Translations under genes and position numbers: made by a program
Part shown: piece after piece, positions 12,161-23,559 of the stretch
Numbering within the stretch: the stretch's first letter is position 1
Layout: each line of letters begins with the position of its first letter
Source: Obelidium mucronatum
Lineage: Eukaryota > Chytridiomycota > Chytridiomycetes > Chytridiales > Chytriomycetaceae
Direction of reading: 5' to 3'
Assembly: GCA_025765595.1 (NCBI GenBank)
Contig: JAIVFH010000008.1
Span: forward strand, 124,001-188,000
Length of the DNA: 64,000 nucleotides
Notes under the pieces: generated by a model
The model's database searches: none
What the model saw: the letters and a program-made list of their open reading frames with translations, nothing else
What the model was told of the DNA's origin: nothing

Positions 12161-14873
12161 ATGCAGCCGCTCGAAGTGGCCGTGTTTCTCTCGTTCGACG
12201 GCGGGGCGAGTGTCCGGACGACGCCGCTGCGGTTTGTGGCGCTCGTTGCGGCAGACGCGCGCGTGGCAGCGCTGGCGGACGTGCTTGCGGCGCCGCTGCG
12301 GTCGTTCGCCTCGGCAGCGCAGCGGCGCCGCGGGCTGGCGCCGCCGTGGCCGCGCGTGTTTGCGCGCGTGGCGGCGGGCGCCGCGCCGCTGCTCGCCGCC
12401 GCCGCCTTCCGCTCCGCCGCGGGCTTCGAGCTGCCGCCGCACGAGCCGCTGGCCGCCCTGCTGACAAATCAAATGCGCATCGGCGTCGTGCTGCTCGACG
12501 CCGCCTTCGAGGCGCTGCTGGACGCCGAAGTCGCCGATGTCTCCAGTCCCGTCTTTTACTCGCCGCAGAAAAAGACGTCGAGCTTCACTACTCCCGCCGT
12601 GCAAACCAGGCGATCCAAACGCAAACGTTCTCCGTCAAAGTCTGCCAGCCCAGAGCGACAACCAGCTGCTTCCCATACCAATACAGCCATTTCATCAGAT
12701 TCCACTGCCTTAACCACCAAACCCACAACCACAACCACAACCTCAGAAACGAGACGTGTGTCTCCCAGGCGCCAACGTCTTGATTCACAGAGTAGTGTGG
12801 AACGGGAGCCGATACAATCTGTCATTGTAAGTGACAGTATCGCTGAAGATGGGATTACCGAAGGCAACATTGTTGTTGATGATGACGGCGACGATGACGA
12901 CGCTGCATTGCTTAAGGCTAATCTTGACATTGTCCAAGATTCGCAGGCTGAAGCTGTAGTAGCAGATTCTGAGGATGAGAATGGTGAACTAGATGACAAA
13001 GAGGAGGACGAGGAGGCGCAGGACAAGGACCAGATTCATGAACCTTCCAAGGATCTGAATCTGGACCATGACAACTCTACGACTACTAGTGCTCCCGCAG
13101 ATATCGTTGATGATAATGATTTGACTCCGAAAAAGCGGATATCAGAAGAAATCGCGGTATTGCGTGGTCCAGCAGATGACTTGGAGAATGACAGTGAGGC
13201 AACCATAGATCCAGCTGTCATTGAGCTTTCCACTTCCGCAACAGAACCGGCTCAGCAAAATAACGACTCCGAGTCAGAGTCAGAGTATGAGGAGGTTGAA
13301 ATTGAAGTCGAAGTTGAAGTTGATGACGACGAAGAGGACAATGACGTCAACAACGACACAATGATGATGATGGAAATTGATGACGCAAATGATTCTGAAA
13401 CGGAGCGTTACCGAAAACTCCATGAATTGGAACACGAGGATGAAACGGTTGAGCTTCCACCTCCGCAAATGTCTCCCAAAAGGTCTCCTCGTCCAGCGCG
13501 GCCGTCGTCTCCTGAGAAACCCGAACTAATATTGCCGCCGACACTGTCTCCCAAGAAATCTATTGTCGGGTCTCAAAGCTCTTCGTCTAAACCTGCTATA
13601 GAGTCGTTTGTGTCGTACAACTCCTATGATTCCGACAACAATAACAACAACAACTCGGATGATGACGACGACAATGAGGGCTATAAACCAATCACTCAAT
13701 CTTCTCCTACAATTCCTTCCTCCAAGCTCAGCATAAACAATAACCACGACGACAGCGACGCTGATGAACTTGAATCCCTTGCCGAAAGTGAAGCCGAGGA
13801 ATCAGACGAAGAAGAGAAAAAGGAATCAGAAGCAGAAAACAAAGCCGAGAAAGCCGCCGACGACAATGACGACGAAGATGACGACAACGACAACAGTCCC
13901 GTGGTGTTGTCTTTACTACCACCTCCTCGTCCACAACCCACACTCCCAAAGCCAACACCAATCCTAAAAAAGTCAACAACAGCAGCAACAACAACAGCAA
14001 CCGCGAATCACATGAACCGAAAGCCAAGCCTCCTTTGTGGATACACAAGTCCCATTACTACCATCAACAGCCTCGAGCCCGCTTTTCCCTGGAAACCAGC
14101 ATCACGCAGCAACAGCATCCGTATCTGCCCCACCATCGATCCTGAAACCGAAACCACCAACTACTACGACCGCTTCTGCTGCCATCTCTTCCTCGCTCCC
14201 AACCTCAAATACAAGATCATCAGCGATCCCCAAATTCGGCATGACAATTGCACTTGCACCCAACTCTGTCCCACACCACCTGCGATACCAACCAACAACA
14301 ACAACCGCCGCCGCCGCGCGACGGTCTCTCAGTTCAGAGTCTGCCGCTGCGGGGACAGGTGTTTTTGGAACAGCGTATGCGCCTTCGTTGAAGGAGATTA
14401 GTGCGGCGTTTGATTTCGTAAAGAAGCAGGCGGCGCCTACTTTTGGAGGGATTAAACGGGTTTTGAATGGGGTTGGTGGTGGTGTTGTTGGGGGGCAGGT
14501 TGATGCAGACAGTTCAAGTGATGATGATGATGGTGGTGAGGATGATGATGATGAAGGTGATACTAGTAGCAGTAGTAGTAATAGTAGTAGCGATAGTGAT
14601 GATGAACGTGGCTCAAAGAAGAAGGGAAAAAGTGTAGCGTCTGGATCAAGTGCTACTAGTGGTCCACAGTTTGCGGGTACCGATAAAAAGAATAGCAAAA
14701 AGAGGAGGAGAAGGAGTGTTTTTGGAATGTTGGCGAAAGATGGTATGTTTTTTTTTGGTGGTTGTTTTTTGTTTTGTGTTTTGTTGTGTAACTTTTCCTT
14801 TTTTATTTTCATTCCTCCTCCAGCCAAGAATGCAAGGCGATCGAGCGATCGACATACCGCCAACTCGTTTTAG
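12161..14873 (+). CDS. Acidic disordered protein with a possible coilin-like N-terminal domain
   Basis: The start is the ATG at 12161. The first 110 residues are encoded by very GC-rich DNA and look folded: LRFVALVAADARVAALADVL, then FELPPHEPLAALL and MRIGVVL. The order resembles the ubiquitin-like N-terminus of coilin, where a strand-helix unit is followed by a G-x-LP-P-x-E turn. After it come about 600 residues rich in Asp, Glu and Ser with basic patches (SKRKRSPSK). The first frame stops at 14401, while a second, similar-looking frame (14037-14742) continues to a Lys/Arg-rich end. An intron at 14743-14823 then joins AKD to AKNARRSSDR, with the stop at 14873. The switch near 14.0-14.3 kb is an unresolved intron or indel. 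No Tudor-like C-terminus was seen, so coilin is only a suggestion. Confidence 0.55.
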
Positions 14874-15372
14874 AAAAATTGTTTCGTTTTTTTTTTGTTT
14901 TTTTGAGTGTGTGTTGTGTGTTGTGTGTGTGTTTATGTAAAATTTCGGTTATTAATTCATTTTTAATTGAGCATTTTTCCATAAAGTAAACGGGTTTTGA
15001 GAGCGTTCCTTTTTTTTTTTCTTGCTTTTAACTTTGTTCAGGGATAATGATGAATGTTGTAAAAAAAGTAGATGTATCTATGTATACATTTTTTCTAATC
15101 TTCCTTTTTTTTCTCCTTACAAGTCCAATTGAGGTGAGACCTTTACCCACCAGGAGCCTGGCACCACCACTTAGTTGGAATCCATATTCAAGATCGGATC
15201 TTTAGCATTACATCCGATGGAGCGGGGAGGGAGCGGGGAAGATTCGATCCTTTATCAACACCCATCTCAAGTTACTGACACACAAACACACAAACACATA
15301 CACACACAAACAAACACACACTCATTGTAAAAAAAAAAAAGGTCCCCTCTCTCTACAAAACATTCCCCAACA
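14874..15372 (+). other. Intergenic spacer with GT- and CA-rich simple sequence
   Basis: About 500 bases without a gene. It has a GTGTGT-rich stretch at 14905-14935, T runs, and a CACACAAA-rich stretch at 15279-15322 just upstream of the complex I subunit gene. No tRNA or snRNA fold was found. Confidence 0.6.
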
Positions 15373-15561
15373 ATGAAGTTTGTCTCGAATCTTCCAGACC
15401 AGGAGCACGTTCCATACAAATTCATTGCTGCAGAGCCACACTTTAAGAAGGTTGTGGGATACTTTCGTACCTCTGATTATGCCACGATGGGAGCGATTGG
15501 CGCTGGATTCCCGGCTGCGCATCTGTTGTGGGGTAAGAAGAGGAAAAAAAAGAGTTGATAG

Positions 15562-15612
<51 letters not shown>

Positions 15613-16341
15613 GGCCGTCCCTACAAGGGCTGCAAGGAGTCGACTCTAAAGCACATATTACACATAAATCAAAAAAAATAATTATAGAACGAAGCAGTCC
15701 GTCATTCCATCCAAAGCATTTGCCACGTTTAATGATGATTCAAGTTCCATTCTTTTTGTCTGTTGGGTTCTTGTTTGCGTGTCAACGTTCTTACTGTGAG
15801 TTTTTTTTTTTATTTATTTATTTGCTGTTGTTCTTTTTTTTTTTTGGGTTGAGGCGGAAATGGAGGCGGAGGAGACGTCGGGGGTAGGGGTTGGGCGGTT
15901 GGTGGTCATATATCAATTCGAAGACTTGGAAAGAGCCATATTCTTGACTCAAGAGAGAAAGGATCCCGGGGGGATGGTGATGACGATAATTGGTGTCGAT
16001 GGGGTTCATTTAGTTTGAGAGGGGTTGTTATGGGTGAATTTGTTGGGCATCTGTAGGAAAGAGGAAAATGGAATGTTTTCGGTCACCACAAGAAGAGGGG
16101 GGGGGATTATGGATTGCTTTCGAAAGTTGATGATTGGTTGGGATGAATATTTGAGCACTGTGATGATGATGTTTTTTTTTTATGAGAGCACACAGTCACT
16201 GATTTTTATCTTCAAACAGTTAGATTCTGGGGATGGAGTGAAAACGCAATTGAAGCCGCCAGATGGGAATCAGAGGCTGATTCCAGACCTACTGCTGCAT
16301 CTGATAAACCAAAGAGATGGACAGAGGGACAAGATTGGTGA
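15373..16341 (+). CDS. NUXM: NADH:ubiquinone oxidoreductase 21 kDa subunit (NUXM type)
   Basis: This is an accessory subunit of mitochondrial complex I found in fungi. Exons 15373-15532, 15688-15795 and 16220-16341 splice in phase to a protein of 129 residues. The N-terminal part (YKFIAAEPHFKKVVGYFRTS, then DYATMGAIGAGFPAAHLLW) matches the N-terminal family domain. The second exon gives a membrane segment (PFFLSVGFLFACQRS). The third begins RFWGWSENAIEA, the C-terminal family signature. Intron 1 contains a run of 47 G and intron 2 is 424 bases, long for this genome. The C-terminus after the signature is shorter than in Dikarya. Confidence 0.85.
15564..15610. repeat. Poly-G tract (47 bases) in an intron
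   Basis: An unbroken run of 47 G on the coding strand lies in intron 1 of the NUXM gene. It could form G-quadruplexes in DNA or in the pre-mRNA. Exact length is uncertain. Confidence 0.9.
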
Positions 16342-16630
16342 TTTTTTTTTAAATTCTGCGGGAGTGGGTGGATGGGAGGAAATATTGGGTGGGAGGGAGG
16401 GCTATGAATGGCTTTCCCCTTCTTCTCTGTCTTTCGTCTTCAAGTAATAAAACTGTTGGTTTTTTTTTTCTGAACTATAAAGACTGGTACCAGAAGTTTT
16501 TTATTTGACAATGCAGAGACTGTTGGGCGCTGCTGGAAAAGAATGTTTTTCTGGCCGTTCCCAAGGATCGCAAGTTATCATGGGTCGTTCAAAAAAAAAA
16601 ACCACCCGCCAAGAACTGAACGAAAAAAAA

Positions 16631-17160
16631 ATGACAAAAACGTTTGGAATCCGGCGATTGACTACAGAACCCGATGAAGCAGCAGTTAGCCCAAGTCGCT
16701 TCGTTAGCCTACAGCTCTGGTGAATCCTACACAGAATCTTAACTTCCAGGGTTCGTAAAGTGGGGGCCATCCAATCCATGGAAAGAAAGCAAACCGTGAG
16801 TTTGATGTACTCTTTTCCTCATCCGGCGTGCTTCTTGGAAGATTTTGACCAAGACTTTTACAAATGTAGAAATCAAGGTTGATAATCCCGGCAAGTCAAA
16901 GACACCAGAAAATAGTTGAAGGAAAAGAGCAAGGAGGCGATTCAAGCATCACCACAGTAGTCACACCGACGCCTGGTAGCACCGGGTTGGTGCAATGCGG
17001 CATGATTTGATTCTACGTGATTTCTCTCAAACATTGGAGAGAGTCAGGGTTCCATTCGTGCGCTTGGGTTCAGAGATACAGATAACACTCTGCAGGGTTA
17101 TTTGCTGTTCAAGTTCATGACGAATGACCAAAGTTGAGTTTCTTGGCGTTTCTTCTCTTT

Positions 17161-17211
<51 letters not shown>

Positions 17212-17886
17212 GTTTGAATCAATTTTCTTCCCTTCCCTTAAAATTTGCGGACTCGTTTTTGGTCTGCAGGGAGCTTTGATCAATGATTTGAAGATTAATG
17301 ATTCGGTTTACGAAACTCCGGAAGCCCTGTACGCCTTCCTCGGCTTCCCTAAGCGAACTGGAAGACCAAATCAGGTACATTAAAGTAACAACTCAAGAAG
17401 CGGATTTATTTCGACTCTTGTTGGTTGGATTCACGCGATGCTCAAGCCGCTGGAGAACTTTCCGGAATTGGGAGGCTGGGCGTCGAAACAAACCGTGTCT
17501 CTCAAGGTCGTGAATCTTGAGAAACTGTTAAGCGATATTTTTCGGACCGTGATTTCAACGGTGTGGATGGATTTAAGTTGCGGACCCGGATAGATATGTT
17601 TACACCGAAAATGAATCCGCCAGTCTTGATTTCGTTTGAGAATAGAGCTGCCAGTGTGTTGGCGGTGGGTGAAGACCATTCTAGTGAAGCTGGTGCAGTG
17701 TTGGATATTGGTGTGGCTGAATTTTCGTCGCTGGTTGTTGGTGCTGTTTCTTTGAAAGTCTTGGCGAGATATGGAAAGGCATTTGTTTCTCCAATTGATA
17801 AGCTGGCAACTGTAGGCAAGGTGTGTTTCGGTTTGAAGACTTGCCAATCAACAACATCTTCTTTTGAGTCTAGAGGTCTGGAGTGA
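16631..17886 (+). pseudogene. Decayed Eis-like GNAT acetyltransferase, copy B
   Basis: The start resembles copy A: MTKTFGIRRLTTEPDEAA against MTKDSFEIRRLTSEADAA. It goes out of frame at once, and only traces of the middle remain, for example QGYLLFKF near 17090. The C-terminal domain is clearer: ALINDLKIND at 17275, a shift near 17340, then DQIRYIKVTTQEADLFRLL in another frame. From 17563 an open stretch has MNPPVLISFENRA and DIGVAEFSSLVVGAVSL. The final codons differ from copies A and D. The intron position before INDL holds a run of 49 T. Several shifts and the loss of most of the acetyltransferase domain make this a pseudogene. Confidence 0.85.
17162..17210. repeat. Poly-T tract (49 bases)
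   Basis: An unbroken run of 49 T sits where the conserved intron of the GNAT family lies, just before the acceptor of the C-terminal exon in the pseudogene copy B. Confidence 0.95.
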
Positions 17887-18009
17887 ATGTTCAAAAATTG
17901 AGGTTTTGATTAAAACCTGAGTTTTTGTTCGGGCTTGACAGAAAAATATAAAAATTGGATTTGAGAAGAATCAGACGCTTAAGATAATTTGATTGCCCAA
18001 AAAAAAGAC

Positions 18010-21000
18010 ATGGCATCACTTCTCCTGGCTGCGTACTTAGGAGCCCTTTCTGTGGCGGCTGCACCAGTGAACCAAGCTATTCTGTTTGGTAAGTGCCTGC
18101 AGCCTTTTGTAACAGTGTCGGTGGCTAAGTTTGATACACAGGTTATGACTCGAATTTGCCATCCTCTTACTCTGCTGCGGTTGCATTGGATTTATACAAT
18201 GTTCCTTCTATTCGCTACGATGTTGCAACTAGTCTGGCATTTGCGACTCTCCCACTCTATGCTGGCTCTGTCGCCAACTTCTCGATGATTTTGCTCGGCA
18301 GCGGCGCCATCGGCTTCTCTCCCGATCAATGGTCGCAACTCTATGCTTACCAAGAAGCCAACAATGTGCGCTTAGTGTCGTTCTACGATCAGCCTGGAAT
18401 CGGCTCGGCTGCCGGCCTGACCACTGGATCAGGTGTTTTTGGAGGCGTCTACACGGTATCGCCGCTCAATGCCATTGGCTCTACACTGGCAGGATTGCCA
18501 GCGTCTTACTCTGTGAACCTTGATACTAGCGCGTGAGTGTTGTTTGGCCAGACTCCAACCTTTTGTCAATGGATAGTGCCCCTTAACAACGTAAACACCT
18601 AGATTTGGCACTATTTACCCCGCAACGGTTTTGAACACTACCGCAGTTACTCCAATCCTCAGTTTTAGCGCCAATGGCGTTTCAACTGTCGGTGCCGTTG
18701 TCTACAAGTTTACCCCAAGCCGAGAGCAAATCTCCTTCTTCTACCAGACCGCCGCTTGGGATGCAACTGGCAACCTTCAGGGTATTTCAAGATACACCAA
18801 CGAAATCTGGCTCAGCTGGGTGTCTCGCGGACTCTACAGTTTGATCCCGGCTCCAGTCGTTGCGCACTCAGCACAAGTCCGCACCCGTGCCTTGATTCTT
18901 TCCACTGGTCTTGGTGCTGAAGAGTACCCGCAAACTACGTTCCAGAGTTATGGCTTGGATTATGACACACTTGTTTTCACGAATGCCACCATGTCGGACT
19001 CACCATTACCACTTGAATTGATTCCTAATTCTATTGGTAAATACAGCATTATCGTTTCTGCGAATGGTCAAATGATTGGTATGTTGTCTTTTTGTTTTTT
19101 TCGACTTAAAAGGTTGTCAATTTCTGTTTTGCTGACGTCATCACCTAAACTTAGACGCATTCACAAATGGCTCCTATTTGTCGACGTTGTATCCATGGCA
19201 ATGGAAACAGATTTACAAGTATCAGCAGTATTACGGTGTTCGTTTGGTTGTTATCGATGACGCACCAACAGCAGCCCCATACTCTGGAAAAGTTGCCGCT
19301 GTTGGGGGTGCAATCGGCTGTAACCCAACGACTATTCTTAACATTACAGTTGCGTCTGCCAATTTCACTGCCGCGGCCGGTTTGAAGTCTACCTGGTCTC
19401 TCACTGCTGGTGATGGAAAAGTCGGAGGCTCTTGCAACTTTCCAGCTGTTGCGGTCGACAACTCTGCCGTTACTCCCGTCTTAAACTTTGAACAAAATGG
19501 TATCGCAGCTGCCGTTATTGACTTTGGTCGCAACCAGCAGCAAATGTCCTTCTTCCTTCCTTGCCGCTCTTGGTCCATTACCTGCACGACTATCAGCCAC
19601 ATTTGGTTCCAATGGGCTACCAAAGGATTGTACACTGGACTTCGCCGAATTTACTTTACTCCTCAAATCGATGACCTCTTCTTGACAACTGATGGAAACA
19701 ATGAGTTTGGAAATTTCTCGGCTTTCCGTGCTAGCCCAGCTGATATCCAGGGGCTTATGGATTGGATGCCGGATTTGAACAGTCGTTTGCCGCCTGGATC
19801 TAACGTTACTATTGAAATGGCTTTCAACGGTTTGTTCGCGTTGGGTGCTCTGTTAATTGTACTTAACTCCTTTTTGCACATTTAGGAAATGGAGTATTGG
19901 AACAGATCTCAAACACAACTGATTATTACATCAACCTGGATCCAGATTTGACAGACACTGGATTGGACTGGGTCAAGCCATTGGGAACTGGTCAATCGAT
20001 TTGGCCAAACCTTACCACAATCAACAGAAACTGGGCTATTGCTGCCTTGGCCAACGATACTTTGTACAACTTCTTTTCCGCTCCAGGAAACCTTTCTTCG
20101 GTCTCAAGCAAGTTCCTTTGGTGCTCCCACACGTTTACACACGAAATCTTCAACAACAACTCGTACAGTGACACAATCAATGAAGTTTCCTTTAACTTTG
20201 CGCTCGCAAGTAAAAACTACTGGGGTCTCGATGGTCAGCCATTCTGGAGTAATAAGTCAATGGTCACTCCTGGAATCTCTGGAATCTTTAACGGGGATGC
20301 TCTTCGGGCTCTGTCGGACTTCGGGATTACTGGAGCCGTGGGTGACTCTTCTCGTGCCAAGACCCTCAACACAGCACGTCCACTATGGTGGCCTCTTACC
20401 ACTACCTTTGCTGACAACGGTTTTGACGGATTCACGGTCATTCCTCGCCAATCTCTCGCCATCTACTTCAACGCGACCAACCCAGAATACAATGCCCAGC
20501 TTTATAACAACATTTACCAACATACTGGTGCGAACGCTAAGGATTTCGGCTTCGTTCTTCAAGCCGAAGTGGATCGCAACATGCGAATCTTTGCGTTGTT
20601 GAACTGGGCGTCAGCCATGTTCCATCAAGCCAACTTGCGTAACGCAGATCTTCCTGTAGTTACCGTTGGATCAAAGACAGGGAAGTTGGGACTAATGCAG
20701 CAATGGGTCGAAGCAGTTCTCGGTAAATTCTCCCAAGTCTCCAACTGGCCAATTGTGTCCGTGAAGCAAGATGACTTGACTCAAAAGTTTATCAATCGAA
20801 AGATTTACGAAACTGCAGATGTTTCAGTTATTCAGCTTGTGAATGTTGATGCTTCTGGTGTTTCGGTTGTTGGTTTCAATGTGACTTCTGCCAAGAGTTG
20901 CATTGCCCCTGTCACGTTGCCGCCTGGAGTTGGAGCTCCATCACTTCCTGCTGGAGCTACTACAGAGCAAATTGGTGTGGATTCTGTTACAGTTTGGATT

Positions 21001-22032
21001 CCTTTGGTGGCCAATGGTTCTCCAGTATCTGTCTTATTCGGTCCCCTTGTTCCAACCACGACAACTACTTCTGCGACTACCTCAACCACCACAACTGCTC
21101 CAACAACAACTTCTACTACTACTTCAACCACTACAACTGCGCCAACAACAACCTCCACCACTACCGCCCAAACAAGTTCCACCACTACCGCCCCAACCAC
21201 CACTACCGCTCCAACAACATCCACCACTACCGCCCCAACCACCACTACTGCTCCAACAACTTCTACTACTACCTCAACCACCACAACTGCGCCAACAACA
21301 ACCTCCACCACTACTGCTCCAACAACTTCAACTACTACCGCCTCAACCACCACTACCGCTCCAACAACATCCACCACTACCGCCCCCACCACCACTACTG
21401 CTCCAACAACATCCACCACTACCGCTCCAACCACTACCACTACCGCTCCAACAACTTCGACAACAAAGGCAACCACCACCACCCCAACCACCACTAGTGC
21501 TCCAACAACTTCAACTACTACCGCCCCAACTACCACTACCGCTCCAACAACCTCTACCACTACCGCTCCAACAACTTCGACAACAAAGGCAACCACCACC
21601 GCCCCAACAACTTCGACAACAAAGGCAACCACCACCGCCCCAACAACTTCGACAACCAAGGCGACAACTACCGCTCCAACAACTTCGACAACAAAGGCAA
21701 CCACCACCGCCCCAACAACTTCGACAACCAAGGCGACAACTACCGCTCCAACAACTTCGACAACAAAGGCAACTACGACTGTGGCTGCGACGTCAACAAC
21801 CACAGCAAAGCCAACCACTACCACGACCACCACTACAACCACTACAAAAACCACAACTACCACCACTACCACCACTACCACCACTACCAAAACCACCACT
21901 TCATCTTCTCCTGTTCCAGTTCCAACAGTACCACCCGGCGGATCTTGCAAGTTTGGAGACCGACAGTGTGTGAGCCATGTCTTATTTGTTTGTTTCGGCA
22001 GAGAATGGCTGGAAAGGGCTGGTGGTTGCTAA
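18010..22032 (+). CDS. Secreted Agd3-like (CE18) polysaccharide deacetylase with mucin linker and Cys-rich C-terminal motif
   Basis: Exons 18010-18088, 18142-18532, 18603-19078, 19155-19829 and 19886-22032 join in phase to 1255 residues. A signal peptide (MASLLLAAYLGALSVAAA) opens the protein. Residues 26-540 hold two similar blocks of the carbohydrate-binding type that precedes the catalytic domain in Agd3, the fungal deacetylase of galactosaminogalactan. The catalytic part has CSHTFTHE near residue 620, the H-x3-H metal site of this fold. Residues about 930-1215 are almost pure Thr with Ala, Pro and Ser, in repeats such as APTTSTTKATT, and look like an O-glycosylated stalk. The last 30 residues (CKFGDRQCVSHVLFVCFG and W...C) look like a small chitin-binding module. 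Secretion and wall or matrix modification are inference. Confidence 0.78.
21055..21910 (+). repeat. Tandem ACN-rich coding minisatellite (Thr-rich linker)
   Basis: Degenerate repeats of codons for Thr, Ala, Pro and Ser encode the stalk of the deacetylase. Several longer units are near-identical, for example the APTTSTTKATT unit repeated between 21445 and 21780. Copy number probably varies between strains. Confidence 0.9.
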
Positions 22033-22157
22033 AGAAAAAAAACGCGCACTATGGTCGCAAAAAAACCCCAACTTTTATCCTGTTACGTACCTCGTTTCCA
22101 TCTTCTATTTTTTTTCTTGCCCTTTTTTCGTTTGCGTCTGTATGTGTCCGTGTTTTG

Positions 22158-22202
<45 letters not shown>

Positions 22203-22437
22203 TTGATGCTATGATTCTTATTTTTTTTTTTTTGCCCAAATCGCTTATGAGAAAAAAAAAGTAAATAAACGAAAAAAGACATAGACTTAAATGATTTGAA
22301 GTCCGACAAAGAAAATGTTTCCTTTTTCCGCCATTTTTTCTTATTTATGACTTTTATATTCATTTCTGGCACAAAATTATAGTTTTTTACTTTCATAAAA
22401 TATTTCACATACTCTTTTATGTTGTTTGTTGTTCCAC
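22033..22437 (+). other. Intergenic spacer with GT microsatellite
   Basis: No gene is seen. The stretch contains a pure GT run at about 22162-22201, then T- and A-rich sequence with several possible polyadenylation signals. It separates two convergent genes. Confidence 0.7.
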
Positions 22438-23476
22438 TTATTGCACCCAATTCTTAAAATTCTCTTCTCGGAGGACAGCCCGCTGATCCAACACGTTTTT
22501 GACTCTCCCCTCTGGATTCAAAACATCCGCCATCCACATTGCCCAAACCGTGCCCACCACCATTGAAAACTGAGAATGGTCGAAATTCATCCACGTGATT
22601 TTATCCACCTCAAACGAAACTTGTGCAAACGCACCCCGTCGGCCTTCTTCTAATACAGGTGAAGCCGTGTACCCGTATTTCCTTCCGTAGAATAAATCAC
22701 GGGAAACACGTGTTCTACCGAAATCTGTCCATTTGTTGTTGTTGATGCTGCTGCTGCTCCCACCTCCAGCTGTGTTTTGGAATCTGAGGTCATGACGAAC
22801 GAGTCCATCTTTGGCGTCCTCCTCAGCATCCCGAGCCGCAACGACAGAAGAATGACTCGAGGAGCCCGGCTTGAACATGTTCCGGAGGAAGCTTTCGACT
22901 TTTGATTTGGGTGGTGTCACTGGTTTCCACCAGAACGGCGGTGTGTTGTTGTCCAACATGGAAGTTTGTGAAGGCGATGCTTCCCAGGGACACTGAATAA
23001 GTCTGAGGGAAAAAAGCGGTGGCAGGCGATGTTTCACTGGGGGGTGTGACTACTTTGAAAGAGTGCCACGAGTCGTTTGGTTGAGATAGCCCTGACCCAC
23101 CTCCTTTCACAAAGTGGTGCCAGAGTTCTGGACCACTGTTCTTGGCGGGAAGTATAAACTCAGAAGAGAACTGTGTGGGTGGGTTGTGGCGGGTGTCTGT
23201 GACTCTTGAACCTGGACTTGAGCCCACGTAGGACTGCGTGACGTCTCGATAGGCTGCGAATGAGGCTGGTGTTTGATGCCAGTTGTCGATGGTGGCTATT
23301 GCTTCCGTTTTGGTTGATGGGGAATCGAATACTTGGATAATGTTTGGATCTTGAGTTGATCGGCAGAAGTAGAGTAACTGAAGCCAGGTGCGATTTTCTG
23401 GAGAGGAATCAGGGTACGGGGGAGGTTGTTCCTCCTTCATTGAAATTTTTGATTGTTTTTTCAAGCCAAAAGCCAT
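22438..23476 (-). CDS. Hypothetical protein with a PPPYP motif
   Basis: The likely start is the ATG at 23476. The N-terminal half (EEQPPPYPDSSPENRTWLQL, then LLYFCRSTQDPNIIQVFDS) reads in one frame. The C-terminal half (DNNTPPFWWKPVTPPKSK, KITWMNFDHSQFSMVVGT) reads in another, and ends at 22438. The switch lies between about 22900 and 23010; no convincing splice pair was seen, so it may be an indel. The PPPYP stretch could bind WW domains. The C-terminal region has a mixed strand-rich look (RKYGYTASPVLEEGRRGAFA). No family was recognised. Confidence 0.5.
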
Positions 23477-23559
23477 TTGATTGATTTTAATGAAATACAA
23501 GATCCAACGGCTTCAACAGTTTTTTTTTAATGCCCCTTTTTTTTAAAAACACTCCCTTC

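Noticed and set aside
12114..12604. Minus-strand Arg/Ala-rich frames over the GC island
   Set aside because: GC-rich DNA lacks stop codons in all frames. The plus-strand frame starts cleanly at 12161 and has a folded-looking domain.
15120..15260. Possible tRNA or 5S rRNA (a TTCGATCC-like stretch near 15241)
   Set aside because: No acceptor stem or anticodon arm could be paired, and it does not match 5S rRNA or spliceosomal RNA cores known to me.
15555..15650. Poly-Gly reading through the G47 run
   Set aside because: The run lies in an intron whose splice sites give a good complex I subunit.
21055..21910. CRISPR-like array
   Set aside because: The repeats have no spacers of constant length and are in-frame coding repeats in a eukaryotic gene.
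20832..21950. Long minus-strand frame very rich in Val
   Set aside because: It is the complement of the Thr/Pro/Ala repeats of the deacetylase stalk. ACN codons read as Val-type codons on the other strand; there is no start context or domain.
21971..22002. A 32-base GT-AG intron near the end of the deacetylase gene
   Set aside because: It is shorter than any convincing intron here, and the unspliced frame gives a sensible Cys pattern and a stop.
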